Shown here piece by piece: positions 18,683 to 26,417 of a DNA stretch of 64,000 nt (position 1 is its first letter; each line of letters opens with the position of its first letter). Source of the stretch: Chelonobacter sp050613185 (GTDB lineage Bacteria > Pseudomonadota > Gammaproteobacteria > Enterobacterales > Pasteurellaceae); contig NZ_CP192511.1 in the NCBI RefSeq assembly GCF_050613185.1, positions 806,001 to 870,000 on the forward strand, written 5' to 3'. The position numbers were made by a program, and so were the translations under genes. The notes beneath the pieces were generated by a model. That model did no database searches. It was not told the origin of the DNA and saw only the letters and a list, made by a program, of their open reading frames with translations.

Positions 18683-19489
18683 TTAATCAATTAAACCTAA
18701 ATCCAGTAATCCCTGATATAAACCATCATCGGCAATATCCGCAGTCACATAATCGGCAACGGCTTTCAGTTCGGGGTGGGCATTGCCCATCGCTACGCCA
18801 AACCCGACTTCGCGCAGCATTTCCAGATCATTCAGCCCGTCGCCGAACGCCACCGCATTTTCTGCGGTTAGCCCGAAATGCCGCAATACCGTCTTAATTC
18901 CGCGCGCTTTTGAGCCTTCGGCGGCAAACAGATCGACCGAATAATCATGCCAACGCACCACTCGCAAATGCTGCTGCAAAATACCGGAATCGGCGATCAG
19001 TTGATCCTGCGCTTGGGTATAAAACGGCAACATTTGATACACCGGGTGTTTCAAATAATAGTCGGTATCAACAATATAGTTTTGGGTGATCGGATCCATT
19101 GCATTGGCGATTTCCGCGGTAACACGGTTTACCGCCACATCACGTTCGGAGACAAACGCATAATCAATCCCATGTTGTTTGAAAAACGCCACAATGCGTT
19201 CAATATCCGCCAATGCCAACGGATAAGTCTGCAACGGCTGCCCGCGATAACTGTTGTATTGCCCGTTAATTGTCACTAACAACTCAATCGGCAGGCGCTT
19301 CACCAATTGATTGACCTCGTGCGGCATTGAGCACAACGAGCGCCCGGTGGCAATTGCCGCAGTAATGCCGTTTTGTTGCAATTTGACCAGTGCGGTTGCC
19401 ACCGACGACGGCAAGTATCGTTGATGTTTCATATACAGGGTTTCATCAATATCAAAAAACACGATTTTGACCTGTTGCGGATCTAACAT
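18683..19489 (-). CDS. Cof-type HAD-IIB phosphatase
   Basis: 268 aa. Motif I FFDIDETLYMK, motif II region AIATGRS, motif IV FGDGLNDLEML followed by GVAMGNAHPELK place it in the HAD IIB (Cof/YbiV-like) sugar-phosphate phosphatases. The substrate cannot be told from sequence. I start it at MLDPQQVK, preceded by GGGAGTTTTT, trimming 30 residues of upstream open frame. Confidence 0.85.
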   Translation of the reverse strand: MLDPQQVKIVFFDIDETLYMKHQRYLPSSVATALVKLQQNGITAAIATGRSLCSMPHEVNQLVKRLPIELLVTINGQYNSYRGQPLQTYPLALADIERIVAFFKQHGIDYAFVSERDVAVNRVTAEIANAMDPITQNYIVDTDYYLKHPVYQMLPFYTQAQDQLIADSGILQQHLRVVRWHDYSVDLFAAEGSKARGIKTVLRHFGLTAENAVAFGDGLNDLEMLREVGFGVAMGNAHPELKAVADYVTADIADDGLYQGLLDLGLID

Positions 19490-19534
19490 AAAAACTCCCG
19501 GATTCAGATAGAAAAGTGCGCTAAGTATAAAAGA

Positions 19535-19558
19535 TTTTTGGAATCCTGATCGTAAAAA
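19535..19558 (+). promoter_or_regulatory. Candidate CRP-S (Sxy-dependent) site upstream of comF
   Basis: TGGAA-TCCTGA-TCGTA (19539-19554) matches the competence-type CRP site TGCGA-N6-TCGCA at 7 of 10 core positions and has the characteristic T-rich left and A-rich right flanks. A possible -10 (TATTTT, 19595-19600) would put its centre near -60. Weak match; suggested mainly by position before a competence gene. Confidence 0.35.
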
Positions 19559-19633
19559 TCGCGCTACTGAATGGCGCAAACCGCACTTTTCCGCTATTTT
19601 TTGATCTCAATCTAACACTGATTCACAACCAAA

Positions 19634-20344
19634 ATGCGAATAACAAATCTATTCGGAGACAATTGGCTCGGCGCAAGCTGTATTTTGTGCCGGTCTACCC
19701 TCGCTTTAGCAAAGCACGGCATTTGCAACCGTTGCAATCGCGAGATCACGCGTTTCCGCTATTGCGGCAGTTGCGGCGCGGAATTGGCGTTTGATACGCC
19801 GCATTGCGGCAAATGCCTGACCGATCCGCCACCGTGGCAGCGTTTGGTCACGGTCAGCCATTTTCAAGCGCCGTTGTCATCGTTGGTTCATCGGTTTAAA
19901 TTCCAGCGCCAGTTTCAGCTTGACCGTATGTTGGCGCGTTTGCTGTTGCTGGCGATATGGCAGGCGCGGCGCACGCATGGGTTAGCCTTGCCGGAAGTGA
20001 TTTTGCCTGTGCCGTTACACGCACTACGCCATTGGCAGCGCGGTTACAATCAAGCGGAACTGCTGGCGCAACAGCTTTCCCATTGGTTAAACATTCCGTG
20101 TGATAGCCAATTATTACGACGGTTGCGCCACACGCCGCCGCAACGCGGATTAGACAGCAAACAGCGGCGCAACAATCTGAAAAAAGCCTTTGCCTTAAAC
20201 CCGAAAATCAGTGAAATCCGTTACCGCTCGGTGGCGATTGTCGATGATGTGATCACCACCGGCGCAACCATGGCGGAGCTCTGCCGACTGCTGCAAAAGT
20301 GCGGTATCACACAAATTCAGGTGTGGTGTTTATGTCGTACCTAG
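19634..20344 (+). CDS. comF: ComF family protein (competence / GntX-like)
   Basis: 236 aa. The N-terminus has a four-pair cysteine cluster (CILCRS, CNRC, CGSCG, CGKC) as a probable zinc finger; the C-terminus is a phosphoribosyltransferase-like domain with VAIVDDVITTGATM. ComF is needed for natural transformation in Haemophilus and works after uptake on single-stranded DNA. Here it stands outside the comABCDEF operon. In E. coli its homologue gntX adjoins nfuA; here vapBC and a RidA gene lie between. No clear ribosome site is seen. Confidence 0.88.
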   Translation: MRITNLFGDNWLGASCILCRSTLALAKHGICNRCNREITRFRYCGSCGAELAFDTPHCGKCLTDPPPWQRLVTVSHFQAPLSSLVHRFKFQRQFQLDRMLARLLLLAIWQARRTHGLALPEVILPVPLHALRHWQRGYNQAELLAQQLSHWLNIPCDSQLLRRLRHTPPQRGLDSKQRRNNLKKAFALNPKISEIRYRSVAIVDDVITTGATMAELCRLLQKCGITQIQVWCLCRT

Positions 20345-20358
20345 CGCAATCATAATTT

Positions 20359-20388
20359 ATGTGTATAATTTAAATAAAGCATACACAT
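20359..20388 (+). promoter_or_regulatory. vapBC promoter and probable autoregulatory operator
   Basis: ATGTGTAT (20359-20366) and ATACACAT (20381-20388) are a perfect inverted repeat, 22 bases centre to centre, i.e. two helical turns. The consensus -10 TATAAT (20364-20369) overlaps the left arm. This fits repression by a VapBC complex. Confidence 0.65.
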
Positions 20389-20422
20389 CAAAACCCGCAC
20401 AGCAAAATTAATGGAGGGAAAT

Positions 20423-20632
20423 ATGCGTACCAATATTGTGATTAACGATCATTTAATGAATGAAGCCTTATTGCTATCGGGGTTACGCAGTAAACGTGAA
20501 GCGGTGGAAGCCGGTTTGCAGTTGCTGGTGCAGCAGAAACGACAACAAAAAATCCGTGAGTTACGCGGTGCGTTGCACTGGGAAGGTGATCTTGCCGAAA
20601 TGCGGAGCATGCAAGATGATTATCGCGGATAG
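20423..20632 (+). CDS. vapB: Antitoxin VapB
   Basis: 69 aa with a short N-terminal DNA-binding strand (MRTNIVINDHLMNEALLLSG) typical of the VapB/DUF2191 group and a C-terminal segment that would wrap the toxin. The start chosen has GGAGGGAAAT in front. Its 3' end overlaps vapC by 17 bases in a different frame, so the two are translationally coupled. It neutralises VapC and represses the operon. Confidence 0.85.
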   Translation: MRTNIVINDHLMNEALLLSGLRSKREAVEAGLQLLVQQKRQQKIRELRGALHWEGDLAEMRSMQDDYRG

Positions 20633-21017
20633 CGGCGTATGGATTGATTATTTCAATGGGGTGATCAATCCGCAAACGGATCAGTTGGACGATGTGCTAC
20701 AAAACGGACAAGTGGCATTGACCGATGTCATTTTAATGGAAATTCTGCAAGGCTTTCGGCTTGAGAAAGAGTATCGCCAAGCCAAGACCGCACTTGCCGC
20801 CTTGCCGTGCTTTGAGATTTTAGGCGTTGATAATGCACAACGTTATGCACAAGATTACCGCACTTTGCGCCGGCAAGGCATTATCATTCGCAAACGTAAT
20901 GATGTGATGATCGCCGGTTTTTGTATTCGCCGACGGATTCCGTTGTTGTTTCGTGATCGCGATTTTCTGCCTTTTGTTTCCTATTTAGGGTTACAAGCGG
21001 CATATCAAGCCAAATAG
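20616..21017 (+). CDS. vapC: PIN-domain ribonuclease toxin VapC
   Basis: 133 aa. The four acidic residues of the PIN active site are visible: D5 in MIIADSGVWID, E in LMEILQGF, D in RNDVMIAGF and D in FRDRDFLPF. VapC toxins cleave specific RNAs, often tRNA-fMet, and stop translation. The gene ends exactly where the convergent RidA-like gene ends, with no spacer. The module appears intact. Confidence 0.9.
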   Translation: MIIADSGVWIDYFNGVINPQTDQLDDVLQNGQVALTDVILMEILQGFRLEKEYRQAKTALAALPCFEILGVDNAQRYAQDYRTLRRQGIIIRKRNDVMIAGFCIRRRIPLLFRDRDFLPFVSYLGLQAAYQAK

Positions 21018-21377
21018 CTAAGGGCGATCAGCCTGCAGCGCCGACAGTTTAATTTCTACTTTCCAGTCGGCTTTTGCCAATTTTGCTTCAACGCAGGCGC
21101 GTGCAGGGCTGTGTTGCGGGTTCACCCATTCGTCCCAAGCACGGTTCATGCCGTCGTAATCCGCCATATCGGTAAGGAAAATCGTGGCTTCGAGCAGATG
21201 GTTTTTACCCGAACCGCACTTTGCCAGCCAGCCGTCGATTTGCGCCAACACATCGCGGGTTTGTTGATAAATATCCACATCGCTGTTTTCCGGCACCATC
21301 CCGGCAAGAAAAATAAAGCCGTTGGCGACGGTGGCTTCCGAAAAACGCGGGGTTTGCCCGAAATAGCGGATTGTCAT
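21018..21377 (-). CDS. RidA-family protein (YoaB-like)
   Basis: 119 aa YjgF/YER057c/UK114 fold protein with the conserved SPARACVEAKL segment carrying the key arginine. It is a distant paralogue of the ridA at 46370 and more like the YoaB/Rid1-7 subgroups, so enamine deaminase activity is likely but the substrate is open. Convergent and abutting with vapC. Confidence 0.8.
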   Translation of the reverse strand: MTIRYFGQTPRFSEATVANGFIFLAGMVPENSDVDIYQQTRDVLAQIDGWLAKCGSGKNHLLEATIFLTDMADYDGMNRAWDEWVNPQHSPARACVEAKLAKADWKVEIKLSALQADRP

Positions 21378-21477
21378 GTTTTACTCCTTGTTCTAAACCG
21401 TGGCGGCTATCTTAGCACAGCACACTGACAGAAAAACTGGAAAAAAAAGCGATTAAGGCGTATTATTTCGCTAACTA

Positions 21478-21502
21478 AATTCCGACAAGATAGGTCGGAT
21501 AT
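21478..21502 (+). promoter_or_regulatory. IscR type-1-like site upstream of nfuA
   Basis: CCGAC-AAGATAG-GTCGG followed by ATAT matches the central part of the IscR type-1 site (YYGAC-N7-GTCRR-STAT), with exact half-site spacing. It lies 25 bases before the nfuA start. E. coli nfuA belongs to the IscR regulon, so repression by [2Fe-2S]-IscR is plausible here. Confidence 0.6.
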
Positions 21503-21526
21503 TACCCTCAACTGTTAAGGTAACTT

Positions 21527-22108
21527 ATGTATATTCAAATTTCTGATAGCGCACAGGCGCATTTTGCCAAGTTGTTGGAACAACAAGAAGAAGGCACAAA
21601 TATTCGTATTTTTGTGGTGAATCCGGGGACGCCGAACGCCGAGTGCGGTGTTTCTTATTGTCCACCGAATGCGGTTGAAGCCACGGATACCGAACTGAAA
21701 TACAACAGTTTCTCCGCTTTTGTTGATGAAGTGAGTTATCCGTTTTTGGAAGCCGCCGAACTGGATTTTGTTACCGATGACATGGGTTCGCAACTGACGC
21801 TGAAAGCGCCGAACGCCAAAATGAAGAAAGTGGCGGACGACGCACCGTTAATCGAGCGCGTGGATTATGTGATTCAAACCCAAATCAATCCGCAACTGGC
21901 GAGCCACGGCGGGCGCATTACCTTAATCGAGCTGACCGACGACGGTTATGTGGTGTTGCAATTCGGCGGCGGCTGCAACGGCTGTTCGATGGTGGATGTC
22001 ACCCTGAAAGACGGTATCGAAAAACAACTGTTGGAACAATTCGCCGGCGAGTTAAACGGCGTGCGTGATGTGACCGAACACCAACACGGCGAACATTCTT
22101 ACTATTAG
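21527..22108 (+). CDS. nfuA: Fe-S biogenesis protein NfuA
   Basis: 193 aa: an N-terminal degenerate A-type carrier domain (about 1-95) and a C-terminal Nfu domain with GGGCNGCSMVDVTLK, whose CxxC binds a [4Fe-4S] cluster at the dimer interface. It delivers clusters to targets such as aconitase and helps under iron or oxidative stress. Confidence 0.95.
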   Translation: MYIQISDSAQAHFAKLLEQQEEGTNIRIFVVNPGTPNAECGVSYCPPNAVEATDTELKYNSFSAFVDEVSYPFLEAAELDFVTDDMGSQLTLKAPNAKMKKVADDAPLIERVDYVIQTQINPQLASHGGRITLIELTDDGYVVLQFGGGCNGCSMVDVTLKDGIEKQLLEQFAGELNGVRDVTEHQHGEHSYY

Positions 22109-22162
22109 ATTACCGCTACTACGCTCAAATGATTGGCAAAGGTAGTTTATGAAACAAAGTAA

Positions 22163-22263
22163 GGGCGGATTAAATATCCGCCCGTTTACGAAGTACGATA
22201 TAAACAATTAACCAATAAAAGGTAAATGCAAAGTGCGGTTCGGGCGGAGATATAATCCGCCCC
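22163..22263. repeat. Two related GGGCGGA...TCCGCCC hairpins between nfuA and tex
   Basis: Hairpin 1 (22163-22183): GGGCGGAT / ATCCGCCC with a 5-base loop. Hairpin 2 (22242-22262): GGGCGGA / TCCGCCC with a 7-base loop, directly preceded by an uptake signal at 22231. The two look like inverted copies of one short element. Either could terminate nfuA, but there is no strong T run. The second lies in the tex leader. Confidence 0.6.
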
Positions 22264-22328
22264 TACTTTTACATTTCATCTTTATCTGCAATTTGAGCTC
22301 TTTTGTATTTTTACCCAAGAGATCCACT

Positions 22329-24650
22329 ATGCAAAACCAACAAATCAGCCAAACCATTGCGCAAGAACTCAATGTACAAGCCAAACAAATTTTAGCCGCC
22401 ATCGGTCTGGTGGACGAAGGCAACACCATTCCGTTTATCGCCCGTTACCGTAAAGAGGTGACCGGCGGTTTGGACGACACCCAACTGCGCCATTTTGAAA
22501 CCCGCTTGCTCTACTTGCGCGAGCTGGACGAGCGCCGTCAAACCATTCTGAAATCCATTGCCGATCAGGGCAAACTCAGCACCGAGCTACAAGCCAAAAT
22601 CGAAAGCTGCCAAAGCAAAACCGAACTGGAAGATCTCTATCTGCCGTATAAACCGAAACGCCGCACCAAAGGGCAAATTGCGATCGAAGCCGGGTTAGAA
22701 CCGCTTGCCGACAGCCTGTGGCAAAATCCGCAACAGGTGCCGGAACAAACCGCACTTGCTTATCTGAATGCCGAAAACGGCGTTGCCGACAGCAAAGCGG
22801 CACTGGACGGCGCGCGTTATATCCTAATGGAACGTTTTGCCGAAGATGCGGAATTATTGGCAAAAGTGCGCGCCTATTTGCAGAAAAGTGCGGTATTGGT
22901 AGCGAAAGTGATCGACGGCAAACAAGCGGAAGGGGCGAAATTTCAGGATTATTTTGACCATCAAGAGCGTTTGGCAAGCGTGCCGTCGCACCGTGCCTTG
23001 GCGATGTTGCGCGGACGCAATGAGGGCATTTTGCAACTGAGTTTGAATGCCGATCCCGATCAAGATGACAGCGTGCGCCAAAGCCATTGCGAGGAGATTA
23101 TCCGCCAACATTTAGGCGCGGATTTCAATCAGCAGCCTGCCGACAGTTGGCGGCGGCAGGTGATCAGTTGGACGTGGCGGATTAAGATTTCATTGCATTT
23201 AGAAACCGAGCTGATGGCGGCATTGCGCGAACAGGCGGAAAGCGAAGCGATTGATGTGTTTGCGCGCAACCTGACCGCACTTTTAATGGCTGCGCCTGCC
23301 GGCGCGAAAAACACCATGGGGCTTGATCCCGGTTTGCGCACCGGCGTGAAAGTCGCAGTGGTGGATAATACCGGTAAATTGCTCGCCACCGACACCATTT
23401 ATCCACACACCGGACAAATGGATAAAGCGATGGTGAGCATTTACCAATTGGGCAAAAAATACAACGTCGGTTTGATTGCGATCGGCAACGGCACGGCTTC
23501 GCGCGAAACCGAACGTTTTGTGGCGGACATTTTAGCGAAATCGAACGATTGGCAGGCGCAAAAAGTGGTGGTGAGCGAAGCCGGTGCGTCGGTCTATTCC
23601 GCCTCCGAACTGGCGGCGCAAGAGTTCCCGCAATTAGATGTTTCGCTGCGCGGCGCGGTGTCGATTGCCCGTCGCTTGCAAGATCCCTTGGCGGAATTGG
23701 TGAAAATCGATCCGAAAGCGATTGGCGTGGGGCAATATCAGCACGATGTCAATCAAAGCCAACTGGCGCGTAAATTGGACGCGGTCGTGGAAGACTGCGT
23801 GAACGCGGTCGGGGTGGATCTCAACACCGCCTCTGCGCCGTTGTTGGCGCGGGTGGCGGGCATGAGCGCAACCTTGGCGCAGAATATCGTCAAATACCGC
23901 GATGAAAACGGACGTTTCGACAGCCGTGAACAACTGAAAAAAGTCAGCCGCCTAGGGCCGAAAGCCTTCGAGCAATGCGCCGGTTTTATGCGTATCAACC
24001 ACGGCAAAAATCCGCTCGATGCGTCTAGCGTGCACCCTGAAGCCTATCCGGTGGTGGAAAAAATCCTCAGCGCCACTTCGCAAACCATCAGGGATTTAAT
24101 GGGCAACGCCAGTGCGGTGCGCCAATTAAACGCCGCCGAATTTACCGACGCACGTTTCGGCTTGCCGACGGTGCGCGATATTTTAAGCGAATTGGAAAAA
24201 CCGGGGCGCGACCCGCGCGGTGAATTCAAAACCGCCACCTTTATGGACGGCGTGGAGCAAATCACCGATCTCAAAGTCGGCATGATTTTAGAAGGCACGG
24301 TCACCAACGTCACCAACTTCGGCGCGTTTGTCGATATCGGCGTCCATCAAGACGGTTTGGTGCATATCTCCTCATTATCCGACAAATTCGTGCAAAATCC
24401 GCATGAAGTGGTGAAAACCGGTGACGTGGTGAAAGTGAAAGTGATGGACGTGGACGTCGCCCGCAAACGTATCGCCCTCAGTTGCCGTTTAGACGAACAG
24501 CCGCAGGATAAAAGTGCGGTCGGCAGCGGCGAAAAACGCAACGCCAACGGCGAGCGTTCCAATCCGAACAACCGCGCCCGCCCATCACGTCCGAATACAA
24601 ACATCGGTAACAATGCGTTTGCCGACGCGTTGAAAAATTGGAAAAAATAA
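22329..24650 (+). CDS. tex: Transcription accessory / RNA-binding protein Tex (YhgF)
   Basis: 773 aa, identical in length to E. coli YhgF. Order: N-terminal helical Tex domain, YqgF RNase H-like domain (GLDPGLRTGVKVAVVD), helix-hairpin-helix DNA-binding region (LARVAGMSATLAQNIVKYRD), and a C-terminal S1 domain (EGTVTNVTNFGAFVDIGVHQ) with a basic Asn/Arg-rich tail. Conserved nucleic-acid-binding protein with roles in transcription, and in toxin gene expression in Bordetella. The start follows AGAGATCCACT; 32 residues of upstream open frame were discarded. Confidence 0.94.
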   Translation: MQNQQISQTIAQELNVQAKQILAAIGLVDEGNTIPFIARYRKEVTGGLDDTQLRHFETRLLYLRELDERRQTILKSIADQGKLSTELQAKIESCQSKTELEDLYLPYKPKRRTKGQIAIEAGLEPLADSLWQNPQQVPEQTALAYLNAENGVADSKAALDGARYILMERFAEDAELLAKVRAYLQKSAVLVAKVIDGKQAEGAKFQDYFDHQERLASVPSHRALAMLRGRNEGILQLSLNADPDQDDSVRQSHCEEIIRQHLGADFNQQPADSWRRQVISWTWRIKISLHLETELMAALREQAESEAIDVFARNLTALLMAAPAGAKNTMGLDPGLRTGVKVAVVDNTGKLLATDTIYPHTGQMDKAMVSIYQLGKKYNVGLIAIGNGTASRETERFVADILAKSNDWQAQKVVVSEAGASVYSASELAAQEFPQLDVSLRGAVSIARRLQDPLAELVKIDPKAIGVGQYQHDVNQSQLARKLDAVVEDCVNAVGVDLNTASAPLLARVAGMSATLAQNIVKYRDENGRFDSREQLKKVSRLGPKAFEQCAGFMRINHGKNPLDASSVHPEAYPVVEKILSATSQTIRDLMGNASAVRQLNAAEFTDARFGLPTVRDILSELEKPGRDPRGEFKTATFMDGVEQITDLKVGMILEGTVTNVTNFGAFVDIGVHQDGLVHISSLSDKFVQNPHEVVKTGDVVKVKVMDVDVARKRIALSCRLDEQPQDKSAVGSGEKRNANGERSNPNNRARPSRPNTNIGNNAFADALKNWKK

Positions 24651-24683
24651 ATGAATCAATAAAAATAATTAATTCAATTAGTT

Positions 24684-24716
24684 AAAGCACTCATTGCCTT
24701 CAATGTGTGCTTTTTT
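24684..24716 (+). terminator. Terminator after tex
   Basis: AAAGCAC-T-CATTG, loop CCTT, CAATG-T-GTGCTTT and a run of six T: a 12-bp stem with one T-T mismatch. Confidence 0.85.
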
Positions 24717-24760
24717 ATTACAGTTTGATGACAGCTTAAAAAAATATCGTCTAAAATGAA

Positions 24761-24776
24761 TGTGATAACGATCCCA
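24761..24776 (+). promoter_or_regulatory. CRP-like site upstream of glpT
   Basis: TGTGA-TAACGA-TCCCA matches TGTGA-N6-TCACA at 9 of 10 positions and lies 121 bases before the glpT start. E. coli glpTQ is CRP-activated. Confidence 0.6.
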
Positions 24777-24795
24777 ATTTTCGCATTCGAACATA
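24776..24795 (+). promoter_or_regulatory. GlpR-like operator upstream of glpT
   Basis: AATTTTCGCATTCGAACATA agrees with the E. coli GlpR operator consensus at about 16 of 20 positions, with a perfect right half CGAACAT. It adjoins the CRP-like site, as in E. coli glp promoters. Confidence 0.45.
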
Positions 24796-24896
24796 GAAAT
24801 CCATGAAAAAGTTGTTATTATTCTTTTCCAAATACAAATTGCTGTATTTTGCACACAATCCTTACTTTTACCATTACACTAAAACAGAGGTGTTTT

Positions 24897-26354
24897 ATGA
24901 TAGGTTTTTTTAAACCGGCGGCACATAAGCCGTTATTACCTCAAGAAAAAATTGAGCCGACTTATACCCGCTTGCGCTGGCAGGTGTTCATGGGCATTTT
25001 CTTTGGTTATGCCGCCTATTATTTTACCCGTAGTAATTTCGATTTAGCACAAAAAGGCTTAATCGAAGCCGGGCTTTATACCAAAACCGAACTGGGGATT
25101 ATCGGGATTGCGCCCGGTTTGGCTTACGGCTTATCCAAATTCTTTATGGCGGCGATTTCCGACCGTTCAAATCCGAAAATGTTTATGCCGTTCGGTTTGG
25201 CGTTGTCCGGGATGTGTATGACCTTGATGGGCTTGGTGCCTTGGGCGACTTCCGGCATTTTGATTATGTTCGTGCTGTTGTTTATCAACGGTTGGTTCCA
25301 AGGCATGGGCTGGCCGCCGAGCGGGCGTACCATGGTGCACTGGTGGTCAAAAAGCGAACGCGGAACTATTGTTTCGATTTGGAACACCGCACATAACCTC
25401 GGCGGGATGGTGCCGGCAATTCTGGTCGGGATCGCCAGTATGGTGTATGCCGCCAATCATCCTGAAGTGGCAAAAGTGACTTTCGGTCATGTATGGCAGC
25501 AAGCACTGTACTACCCGGGTATCGCGTCATTAATTGCAGCATTTATTCTGTACTTCGTCATGCGCGACACCCCGCAATCTTGCGGTCTGCCGCCAATCGA
25601 AAAATACAAAAACGATTATCCGGACGACTATAACGAAGAAACCTACGAACATGATTTGAGCACCAAAGAAATTTTCGTCACTTACGTGCTGAAAAACCGT
25701 TTGTTATGGTATATCGCGATTGCCAACGTATTCGTCTATCTGATTCGCTATGGCGTGTTGAAATGGTCGCCGGTTTACTTAGGCGAAGTGAAACACTTCG
25801 ATATTAAGGCGACCGCCTCCGCCTATGCGATTTATGAATTTGCGGCGATTCCGGGCACGCTGTTGTGCGGTTGGATGTCGGATAAAGTATTCAAAGGTAA
25901 ACGCGGACTCACCGGTTTTGTATTCATGGTGATGGTAACAATCGCTGTTACCGTGTTCTGGCTCAATCCGGCAACTCCGGAATCCGAGTTGGCACACTAC
26001 GCTGCTTTGCCTTGGTATCAAAATCCGTATCAATTGACCGACTTTATCATGATGACCATTATCGGCTTCCTGATTTACGGTCCGGTGATGTTAATCGGCT
26101 TGCACGCCCTTGAGCTGGCACCGAAAAAAGCGGCGGGCACCTCAGCGGGCTTCACCGGTTTATTCGGCTATCTTGGCGGTACGGTGGCGGCAAGTGCGGT
26201 GATCGGCTGGGCGGCTGACAAATTCGGCTGGGACGGCGGTTTCTACATTATGATCGGCGGTGCCGTGTTGGCTTGCGTGTTAATGTTGATCACTATGGTG
26301 GAAGAAGGCAAACACAAAGCCCGAATCGCCGAAGAAGATCGCTTAATCAAATAA
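24897..26354 (+). CDS. glpT: Glycerol-3-phosphate / phosphate antiporter GlpT
   Basis: 485 aa major facilitator with twelve predicted helices. Family features: RWQVFMGIFFGYAAYYFTRS, GMGWPPSGRTMVHWWSKSER (the MFS loop with the substrate-site region) and LELAPKKAAGTSAGFTGLFG. Imports sn-glycerol-3-phosphate in exchange for phosphate; also the usual entry route for fosfomycin. Start MIGFFKPAAHK follows AGAGGTGTTTT. GlpQ downstream makes the substrate from glycerophosphodiesters. Confidence 0.96.
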   Translation: MIGFFKPAAHKPLLPQEKIEPTYTRLRWQVFMGIFFGYAAYYFTRSNFDLAQKGLIEAGLYTKTELGIIGIAPGLAYGLSKFFMAAISDRSNPKMFMPFGLALSGMCMTLMGLVPWATSGILIMFVLLFINGWFQGMGWPPSGRTMVHWWSKSERGTIVSIWNTAHNLGGMVPAILVGIASMVYAANHPEVAKVTFGHVWQQALYYPGIASLIAAFILYFVMRDTPQSCGLPPIEKYKNDYPDDYNEETYEHDLSTKEIFVTYVLKNRLLWYIAIANVFVYLIRYGVLKWSPVYLGEVKHFDIKATASAYAIYEFAAIPGTLLCGWMSDKVFKGKRGLTGFVFMVMVTIAVTVFWLNPATPESELAHYAALPWYQNPYQLTDFIMMTIIGFLIYGPVMLIGLHALELAPKKAAGTSAGFTGLFGYLGGTVAASAVIGWAADKFGWDGGFYIMIGGAVLACVLMLITMVEEGKHKARIAEEDRLIK

Positions 26355-26365
26355 TTCACTCCCAC

Positions 26366-26396
26366 GAAAGACGAACCCGGTTTCGTCTTTCTTTTT
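26366..26396 (+). terminator. Terminator-like hairpin between glpT and glpQ
   Basis: Perfect 10-bp stem GAAAGACGAA / TTCGTCTTTC, 6-base loop, then TTTTTA. It sits only about 20 bases before the glpQ start, so it may reduce glpQ transcription relative to glpT rather than separate the genes fully. Confidence 0.75.
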
Positions 26397-26417
26397 ATCT
26401 GCAGAAAGGAAAAGACA

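Noticed and set aside
19561..19585. GCGC-type dyad near comF considered as a CRP-S site
   Set aside because: Half-sites do not fit TGCGA-N6-TCGCA; the site at 19539-19554 is better, though still weak.
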